A stretch of DNA of 13,782 nt, from positions 1 through 13,782 of the forward strand of contig CAYTTV010000074.1 of assembly GCA_964440915.1 (NCBI GenBank). Reading direction: 5' to 3'. Position numbers and translations under genes: made by a program. This document shows positions 1 through 4,577 of this stretch, piece by piece (the stretch's first letter is position 1; each line of letters opens with the position of its first letter). The notes under the pieces are model-generated. The model made no database searches. It saw only the letters and a program-made list of their open reading frames with translations, and was not told the DNA's origin. Source of the stretch: CAMPJM01 sp964440915 (GTDB lineage Bacteria; Bacteroidota; Bacteroidia; Cytophagales; Cyclobacteriaceae).

Positions 1-297
1 GAGGGACATTCTAAACAAGTATCAGGTAAAATTGATTTATTGAGGTCTGAAACAGAAATGAAATCAATGATTAAAAAACCAGAACATTCATTGCTTAAGG
101 GGTTTGGAGACGCAGATTCTGTCAGGATTAGTGATAATCTTCATTTTGGAGCAATGCTTATGTGGTCTGAACCAAATTTCTCACGATATGCTTTTGATTT
201 GGTTGCTCTTATGAATGGAACATATGAAGTAGGGAGAATATCAAGTTTTCATGGATTGGGAACAACAGAATGGGCTGAAGCAAAGAGAAAAGGATAA
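1..297 (+). CDS. 3' end of an unrecognised protein (5' end outside window)
   Basis: The reading frame is open from the first base and ends at TAA 295-297, giving at least 98 residues. A TTG at 40 and an ATG at 58 are possible internal starts, but nothing upstream stops the frame, so the gene most likely begins before the window. I do not recognise the family. The visible part is mixed polar and hydrophobic, with no membrane segment, no cysteine motif and no obvious catalytic signature; the tail is basic (ends AEAKRKG). The stop codon lies 8 nt before the attC-like palindrome at 305-436, on the same strand, which is the arrangement of an integron gene cassette. That context, not the protein, is the main clue to its nature: probably an accessory, horizontally acquired gene. 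Confidence 0.55.
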   Translation, partial: EGHSKQVSGKIDLLRSETEMKSMIKKPEHSLLKGFGDADSVRISDNLHFGAMLMWSEPNFSRYAFDLVALMNGTYEVGRISSFHGLGTTEWAEAKRKG

Positions 298-304
298 CAA
301 CTAA

Positions 305-436
305 ACACAACATTTTGTATAAGTAATGGCAGGCAAAGTAGCTAATATCAAGGTTTGTAATCCGCTCAAACTGTGTAGCGGTTCGACAAGGAAGTACTAC
401 GCAATCTGCCCCTACTCATACAATTTACCGTTGTGC
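305..436 (+). repeat. Long imperfect palindrome resembling an integron attC site
   Basis: Outer ends are ACACAAC (305-311) and GTTGTGC (430-436), exact reverse complements. Each differs at one position from the integron attC consensus boxes R'' (RYYYAAC) and R' (GTTRRRY), and they are in the correct order for a cassette read on the plus strand. Inside, TTGTAT (315-320) and AAGTA followed by GGCA pair with a second arm at 407-427, with a two-base asymmetry. A further inner stem CCGCT (362-366) / AGCGG (377-381) is present. Total length, about 130 bp, is in the attC range. No integrase is in the window. Alternative: a Bacteroidota palindromic repeat not mobilised by an integron integrase. Confidence 0.5.
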
Positions 437-462
437 CCCATTTGAAAAAAAAGCCTACGTAC

Positions 463-492
463 AAGCAAAGAGTGCTATCGCACACATTGCTT
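463..492. repeat. Hairpin with symmetric internal loop
   Basis: AAGCAA (463-468) pairs with TTGCTT (487-492), and GTGC (472-475) pairs with GCAC (480-483) around a TATC loop. AGA faces ACA as an internal loop. No U-run follows on the plus strand. Function unknown; it lies 27 nt beyond the attC-like element and may belong to the same accessory DNA. Confidence 0.35.
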
Positions 493-589
493 CTTCCCAG
501 CCCATAGACCGACTGAAATGCCAACTATAGTATGTGCTATTCTTTGGCTTGATCTTGGAAAGCCCATTTTTATAAATGATAAACTTTTG

Positions 590-607
590 AAAGGTGATAA
601 AGGTGAT
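590..607. repeat. Two tandem copies of a 9-bp unit
   Basis: AAAGGTGAT occurs twice without a gap (590-598 and 599-607). It lies downstream of the Crp/Fnr gene, so a role in that gene's initiation is unlikely. It could be simple slippage. Confidence 0.3.
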
Positions 608-645
608 ATGCTAACCTAAAACTAATGTTTAACCAAGCTCTCTTG

Positions 646-1362
646 TTATGCGTAATAATCCGCAGTTTTGGCTAAGGCTTTTGCATCCAGAACCCTGATT
701 TTTTTCCCTTCTAAACTGATAAAACCATCACGTTTAAATTCGGAAAGCAATCTGATCACTGTTTCTGTGGCAGTACCGACTATGCTGGCTATGTCTTCTC
801 TCGACAAGGCAATGTCAAGTTGCTTAGAATTGTTTTCTCCCTCTATCCCGTAGGTTTTTTTGAGCATAAGGAGTGTTCCAGCCAATCGCTCTCTCACAGT
901 TTTTTGAGAAAGGGAAGTGACTTTTTCCTCCATAATGCCCAGTTCATGGCATACAGCCTTCATTAGTTTTCGATATAGGTTGCTGTCGGTTGAGAGCAAT
1001 TGCATAAAGCTCTCCTTAGGGATGAAACAGACCTTAGCATCTTCAAGAATCGTAGCGGAGGCCGCATAATGCTCTTCTCCCAAGAGTGCTCTGTAACCTA
1101 AAAAGTCACCAGCTTTGGCCAGACGAATGATTTGCTCTTTTCCGTTAGAAGTGGATTTGTAGATCTTTACGGTGCCTTCATTAATACAAAATAGGCCCAA
1201 AGGACGGGTGCCTTCATAAAATAGAGTTTGCCCTTTTTTGTGGGAAACACAATTTTTATCGACGCTTAAAGCACAGAGGTTTTCATAAGATACTTCATCG
1301 AACAGGGAAAACTTTCTGCTGGTGCAGGTTTCGCATGCAATGTTATCGATTCTTTTTGCCAT
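646..1362 (-). CDS. Crp/Fnr-family transcriptional regulator, partly FNR-like
   Basis: A 238-residue protein of normal Crp/Fnr length. A cyclic-nucleotide-binding-like beta barrel spans about residues 20-130 (KKGQTLFYEG near 42-51 and AKAGDFLGY near 82-90 are typical family turns). The dimerisation helix is about 133-165 and a winged helix-turn-helix about 185-225. The recognition helix reads TETVIRLL: E200 and R204 match the DNA-contacting Glu and Arg of E. coli CRP and FNR, but FNR's serine is I203. The N-terminus has C10-x2-C13 and the body has C112 in VCFIPKESF. These align with FNR C20, C23 and C122; FNR C29 has no counterpart, although C30 and C38 are nearby. An oxygen, redox or nitrosative-stress sensor is plausible; the ligand cannot be decided. 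It starts at ATG 1362 and is divergent from murI. Confidence 0.88.
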   Translation of the reverse strand: MAKRIDNIACETCTSRKFSLFDEVSYENLCALSVDKNCVSHKKGQTLFYEGTRPLGLFCINEGTVKIYKSTSNGKEQIIRLAKAGDFLGYRALLGEEHYAASATILEDAKVCFIPKESFMQLLSTDSNLYRKLMKAVCHELGIMEEKVTSLSQKTVRERLAGTLLMLKKTYGIEGENNSKQLDIALSREDIASIVGTATETVIRLLSEFKRDGFISLEGKKIRVLDAKALAKTADYYA

Positions 1363-1392
1363 ACTTATTTTGGATTGACAGCTTACTTTGCT

Positions 1393-1415
1393 TAACCCTT
1401 CTCAAAGAAGGGTTA
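1393..1415. promoter_or_regulatory. Perfect 10-bp-arm palindrome in the crp/murI divergent region
   Basis: TAACCCTTCT (1393-1402), a 3-nt spacer, then AGAAGGGTTA (1406-1415). Both neighbouring genes point away, so it is not a terminator for either. It sits 31-53 nt before the Crp/Fnr start codon, just downstream of the predicted start of that transcript, so it may be an operator or a leader hairpin. It does not match the FNR (TTGAT-N4-ATCAA) or CRP (TGTGA-N6-TCACA) sites. Confidence 0.55.
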
Positions 1416-1429
1416 GTTCCAAGACTGCA

Positions 1430-1461
1430 TAAAGATACAGGATTTATTTTAGTATCCTCAA
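1430..1461 (-). promoter_or_regulatory. Predicted promoter of the Crp/Fnr gene
   Basis: On the minus strand TTG (1461-1459) is followed after 21 nt by TATCTTTA (1437-1430), which matches the Bacteroidota -7 element TAnnTTTG at all but the last base. The transcript would start near 1423, giving a leader of about 60 nt that contains the 1393-1415 palindrome. Confidence 0.5.
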
Positions 1462-1565
1462 TTACTGCTCTCATGTAGGCTAAATGCATGTTCATAATTA
1501 AATGCCTGCTATAAATAATTAGCATGAAATTTTTATAATACCAGCTTTACCTATAATTTTCGTCT

Positions 1566-2390
1566 ATGAAACAAGCAGGACCCATTGGTGTATTTGATTC
1601 AGGGTATGGAGGGCTGACCGTATTTAAGGAGATAGCAAAACATCTGCCCGAGCACGATTTCCTGTATTTGGGTGACAATGCAAGGGTGCCTTATGGCACA
1701 CGGTCATACGAAACAGTGTATCGGTATACATTGGAATGTGTGCACCACCTTTTTGACATGGGATGCCATTTGGTGATCCTAGCTTGTAACACGGCTTCTG
1801 CCAAAGCATTGCGCACGATTCAGCAGAATGACCTTCCCAAAATGAAAGGTTTGAAGAGGGTATTGGGGGTAATTAGGCCCACAACAGAAATAGTGGGAGA
1901 CTACACAGCAAGCGGGCATATTGGCGTATTGGCTACACAAGGCACAGTTTCTTCAGCATCATATGTAATCGAGATTCAAAAGTTCTTTCCAGACGTCAAG
2001 GTCTTTCAGCAAGCATGCCCTCTGTGGGTGCCCTTGGTAGAGAGCAATGAGCATGAGTCCCCTGGTGCAGATTATTTTGTGGAAAAATATTTGAAGGAAC
2101 TGACCTCTCAGTCTTCAGCCATAGATACTATAGTCTTGGCTTGCACGCACTATCCTATGCTTGTGAATAAAATCAGACAATTCCTTCCTGAAGGTATTGA
2201 ATTGTTCCAGCAAGGTGCAGTTGTTGCCCACAGTCTGCTCGATTATTTGCACCGACATCCTGAAATTGATAGCCTTTGTGCCAAAAATGGGGCAAGAGAT
2301 TTCTATACTACGGGTTCTATAGAAGACTTCAATAGTAAGGCTGCAACCTTTTTAGGCAATCATGTTGTGGCTAAACACCTAGAATTGTAG
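1566..2390 (+). CDS. murI: Glutamate racemase
   Basis: Cytoplasmic racemase converting L- to D-glutamate for peptidoglycan precursors; cofactor-independent, using two cysteines. The 274 residues match the family length. Visible signatures are FDSGYGGLTV with catalytic D11, LGDNARVPYG (35-44), LACNTASAKA with C74, and LACTHYPML with C193 and H195, the paired acid/base cysteines and their neighbour. All catalytic residues are present, so the enzyme looks functional. The ATG at 1566 is preceded by an AT-rich stretch with TAATTTTC at 1554-1561, a near-match to the -7 element that would give an almost leaderless mRNA, but no convincing -33 TTG is placed for it. The gene ends 11 nt before the stop of the convergent PepSY gene, with no evident terminator between them. 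Confidence 0.96.
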   Translation: MKQAGPIGVFDSGYGGLTVFKEIAKHLPEHDFLYLGDNARVPYGTRSYETVYRYTLECVHHLFDMGCHLVILACNTASAKALRTIQQNDLPKMKGLKRVLGVIRPTTEIVGDYTASGHIGVLATQGTVSSASYVIEIQKFFPDVKVFQQACPLWVPLVESNEHESPGADYFVEKYLKELTSQSSAIDTIVLACTHYPMLVNKIRQFLPEGIELFQQGAVVAHSLLDYLHRHPEIDSLCAKNGARDFYTTGSIEDFNSKAATFLGNHVVAKHLEL

Positions 2391-2401
2391 GGAGGTGAGG
2401 C

Positions 2402-3622
2402 CTATGGTACCAAAACGGCTTTCTCTTTCACTATGTGTTTGCCTTTTTTTAGTTTGCTCTTCTGTATGCGCTTCTTTTTCTTCTTTTTAAGCTTATTGAT
2501 CCATATAATCGTGCCGGTAACAGGCAGGCTCGTGGCAAAAAGGCATGCTAGGAAGTATACTATTTTGGAAAACAGGCCCATTATTTCCCCAGTGTGGAGT
2601 GGGCGTATCAGGGCTACAATTTGTTCATTAAGGGCTTTGTCAGAGAATTTGTCCACTTTTAACGGCAAACCGCTGTATTGGTCTATTTGTACCTTATCAC
2701 TTGCCGCTAAGGCAAAAAAGCCTTCTTTGGATTTAGTCACCGTTGTAGATCCTTCTGGGCCTGAAGGCATCGATACCCTATACTTCCCTTCATAGGGAAG
2801 TAGAGAATCGGTCACAGCAATGTAATGAGAAATGCTCATTACTTTTGCTTTTGCTGGATCGACGGGGACTGTAGAGTCCATGGGCTTCTCTCTTCTTGCA
2901 CCAAATACTTCTGCTCCCATGATTTTACTTAGGCCATCTTTATACCAACCGAAAGACCAACAAAGGCCTGTCAATCCCATGATGAGCAGTAAAAGAAAAG
3001 AATAAAATCCTAGGGTGTTGTGAAGATCGTGATTGATTCGCTTCCAATTAGCGTTTGTTTTGATCTTAAGGCCTTGCTTCCAGTTCTTAAGTTTTATCGG
3101 AAACCATATTACCATACCAGTCAGGGTTAGGAATATGAATATGATGGTGGATATCCCAACGATTATTTTTCCGGCATCGCCCTCTATCAAGAGCCATCGG
3201 TGTAATTTCATTACTGTCAAAAAGAAAGCAGAGACGCCCCCTTCCTGAACACCTAAAATTTCCCCCGAATATTGATTGACAAAATAAGCTGTTCCACGTC
3301 TGTCCTTTTCTGAAGTTTTGACACTGACACTATATGACCTCTCTGGGTCTTGAGGAATAGCAATAGAAGCAACCTGCCCACCTGTTGCCTGGGCAACTTG
3401 TTGAACTATTTCATCGGGAGGCAACGCAATGCTTCCTGCTGCTGCGGTCACTTTATATAAAGAAGGGGCAAAAAACTCTTCTGCTTCTTGCTTGAAGGTA
3501 TAGATAGTCCCCGTAAGACACACTACGAATAGCACAAGGCCACTCGCTATGCCAAGCCATAAATGGATATCATTAAAAAATTTTCTCCATTGCTTCCAGC
3601 CAAGTCGTTTTTGTGCCTCCAT
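2402..3622 (-). CDS. PepSY-associated TM protein, possible iron/siderophore reductase
   Basis: With the ATG at 3622 this is a 406-residue inner-membrane protein. A TTG at 3655 would add 11 residues, but ATG is usual in this group and the stretch before it is A-rich. Four membrane helices are seen near residues 23-45, 151-175, 204-226 and 350-376. Two periplasmic PepSY-type segments have the hallmarks FVNQYSGEILG (114-124) and DQYSGLPL (314-321). Histidines H20, H141, H198, H201 and H343 lie at helix ends, as in PepSY-TM proteins thought to carry heme and reduce ferric siderophores. The C-terminus is a lysine-rich cytoplasmic tail (377-402). The family is often beside TonB receptors; none is visible here, so the iron role is inferred from family alone. 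Its leader carries a promoter, a dyad and a terminator-like hairpin. Confidence 0.85.
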   Translation of the reverse strand: MEAQKRLGWKQWRKFFNDIHLWLGIASGLVLFVVCLTGTIYTFKQEAEEFFAPSLYKVTAAAGSIALPPDEIVQQVAQATGGQVASIAIPQDPERSYSVSVKTSEKDRRGTAYFVNQYSGEILGVQEGGVSAFFLTVMKLHRWLLIEGDAGKIIVGISTIIFIFLTLTGMVIWFPIKLKNWKQGLKIKTNANWKRINHDLHNTLGFYSFLLLLIMGLTGLCWSFGWYKDGLSKIMGAEVFGARREKPMDSTVPVDPAKAKVMSISHYIAVTDSLLPYEGKYRVSMPSGPEGSTTVTKSKEGFFALAASDKVQIDQYSGLPLKVDKFSDKALNEQIVALIRPLHTGEIMGLFSKIVYFLACLFATSLPVTGTIIWINKLKKKKKKRIQKSKLKKGKHIVKEKAVLVP

Positions 3623-3659
3623 ATATTTATACCGATCAATAATTGCCTTCTTCAAGTCT

Positions 3660-3686
3660 AAAAAGCGCTATGAGATGTTAATAGCG
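3660..3686 (-). promoter_or_regulatory. Terminator-like hairpin in the PepSY gene leader
   Basis: Read on the minus strand, CGCTAT, a 9-nt loop and ATAGCG form a perfect 6-bp stem (3686-3666), followed by C and five Ts (3665-3660). It lies between the predicted promoter (3736-3766) and the ATG at 3622. This is the form of a weak intrinsic terminator or attenuator. The stem is short, so conditional termination is only a possibility. Confidence 0.4.
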
Positions 3687-3713
3687 GGGGAAAGTGGCAT
3701 TTATTTATACTTA

Positions 3714-3730
3714 TTTAGATTAATTATAAA
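3714..3730. promoter_or_regulatory. AT-rich 17-bp dyad, possible Fur-type operator
   Basis: TTTAGATTAATTATAAA is an imperfect dyad: six of eight positions in each half are symmetric around the central base 3722. It overlaps the predicted transcription start of the PepSY gene, where a repressor would block it. Iron-reductase-like genes are commonly Fur-controlled and a fur gene lies in this window, but AT-rich DNA gives such dyads by chance. Confidence 0.3.
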
Positions 3731-3735
3731 CAGCA

Positions 3736-3766
3736 CAAAATTAGTTTGGAAAACGGCATTTACAAA
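3736..3766 (-). promoter_or_regulatory. Predicted promoter of the PepSY gene
   Basis: On the minus strand TTTG (3766-3763), 19 nt, then TAATTTTG (3743-3736), a full match to the Bacteroidota -33/-7 pattern with normal spacing. Transcription would start near 3729, leaving a leader of about 107 nt before the ATG at 3622. Confidence 0.6.
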
Positions 3767-3986
3767 TGACATGAGAGAAATCCCTATCATTAGCTATAGG
3801 ACATCCTTAATAATGGGGATATGGTATTTAGGAAGTGCTAAGGTTTGCAGAACATTTTGCCTAAAAATTATTTAATAAAATTCTAAATATTTAAAAATAA
3901 CAAAATAATGTACTGTATCTGTGTTCTTGGTCTTGATTGTTAAAAATTCAATAAAGCGTTGAAAATTTATATTTTAAATTTTTTAA

Positions 3987-4017
3987 TTGGAGTTAAACTA
4001 TAAATATTTTATATTTG
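3987..4017 (+). promoter_or_regulatory. Strong predicted promoter in the AT-rich gap
   Basis: TTG (3987-3989), 20 nt, then TATATTTG (4010-4017), a complete match to TAnnTTTG at normal spacing. Transcription would begin near 4024. It could drive the tiny frame at 4029, a small RNA, or gltB with a leader of about 550 nt. AT-rich DNA raises the chance of a false match. Confidence 0.45.
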
Positions 4018-4028
4018 TTAAATATTTA

Positions 4029-4109
4029 ATGAAAAAAGTCTGCTTTAATGATGTTGGTTTATATATTATTAAAGTCTATTTAATCCTTATTTTCATAATT
4101 TTATTCTGA
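4029..4109 (+). CDS. Possible 26-residue hydrophobic peptide
   Basis: ATG 4029 to TGA 4107-4109. The peptide starts MKKVCFND and continues into one hydrophobic segment (from about residue 9: VGLYIIKVYLILIFIILF), enough for a single membrane helix after a short basic head. It begins 5 nt after the predicted transcription start, so it would be nearly leaderless. A dyad starts directly after the stop. It could be a membrane micropeptide, a leader peptide or a type I toxin-like peptide, but AT-rich DNA readily encodes Ile/Leu/Phe-rich frames by chance. No homology is claimed. Confidence 0.22.
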   Translation: MKKVCFNDVGLYIIKVYLILIFIILF

Positions 4110-4134
4110 ATACCAATGGCGCATTACTTGGTAT
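4110..4134. repeat. 7-bp-arm dyad after the small frame
   Basis: ATACCAA (4110-4116), 11 nt, TTGGTAT (4128-4134). Both arms are perfect and the dyad begins at the base after the stop of the 26-residue frame. No U-run follows on the plus strand, so it is a poor terminator; an operator is as likely. Confidence 0.35.
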
Positions 4135-4187
4135 CTTCTAAAAAAATGTTTTATCTGACGTTAGGGATTTTTTCGATTCCTTGAATG

Positions 4188-4223
4188 TCTGCATTCGGTT
4201 CTGATTCCACTTTGGAATGCAGA
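4188..4223. repeat. 9-bp-arm hairpin upstream of gltB
   Basis: TCTGCATTC (4188-4196) and GAATGCAGA (4215-4223) are exact complements around an 18-nt loop. No U-run follows. It would lie in the leader if gltB is transcribed from the promoter at 3987-4017. Function unknown. Confidence 0.35.
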
Positions 4224-4577
4224 TACTCTCCCTTGCTGCACAGCAATGCTCCACATCATAAAGACTCAACATTGTCCTAAAGCGCCTAGCTGTTTTAATA
4301 GGATGCTCGTTAACGGATTCGTGCAGTTGATGTTTTTATGACTTCCAGATCTCAAAGGTTATTTTATGTCTTTCGCTCATTTTGGGATAGTCCATGTCTA
4401 TGCGAAGACTTGTTGACGGCACGGCTCGATACAAGAATAAGCCCACGAGATATATCAATGCAGTCTGCCTCTTGGGCGGATGTTTCAAACCTTAGATAAT
4501 GCTTACTCCAGCTTGCCTTATTGGGTACTCCAGATTTAAAAGGTCGGGCAATTGAACAATTTTAAATAAATATTAGA

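Larger units (their letters stand above)
298..645. other. Intergenic region with palindromes, no gene seen
   Basis: This 348-nt stretch lies between the unknown gene and the convergently oriented Crp/Fnr gene. It holds the attC-like palindrome (305-436), a smaller hairpin (463-492) and a 9-bp tandem direct repeat AAAGGTGAT at 590-607. No reading frame here looks coding. No hairpin followed by a U-run that would terminate the Crp/Fnr transcript is evident at its 3' end. Confidence 0.6.
3767..4577. other. Long gap before gltB, partly very AT-rich
   Basis: No recognisable gene in about 810 nt. From about 3870 to 4110 the DNA is extremely AT-rich and contains a good promoter (3987-4017) and a possible tiny peptide gene (4029-4109). 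From 4140 on, composition returns to that of the genes. There the minus strand has one frame (4491 to 4138) of 118 codons broken only by a TAA at 4338-4336; it resembles no family I know and may be a decayed gene or chance. Two dyads (4110-4134, 4188-4223) are listed separately. No clear promoter directly before gltB was found. Confidence 0.5.

Noticed and set aside
305..436. CRISPR repeat or tRNA-like RNA
   Set aside because: There is one palindrome only, with no spaced repeats, and the folding does not give a tRNA cloverleaf.
2402..2530. Runs of T/C on the plus strand that might be a terminator for murI
   Set aside because: They are the lysine codons of the PepSY protein tail read in reverse; no stem precedes them.
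3623..3655. Longer N-terminus for the PepSY protein from TTG 3655
   Set aside because: An ATG 11 codons later keeps the whole first membrane helix and is the usual start codon here; the longer form is not excluded.
3549..3875. Plus-strand frame of 108 codons over the PepSY gene start and its leader
   Set aside because: Its first part is antisense to the real N-terminus of the PepSY protein and the rest is low-complexity noncoding DNA; no family resemblance.
4138..4491. Calling the interrupted minus-strand frame a transposase pseudogene
   Set aside because: No transposase motif, terminal inverted repeats or target duplication could be recognised, so it is reported only as a possibility.
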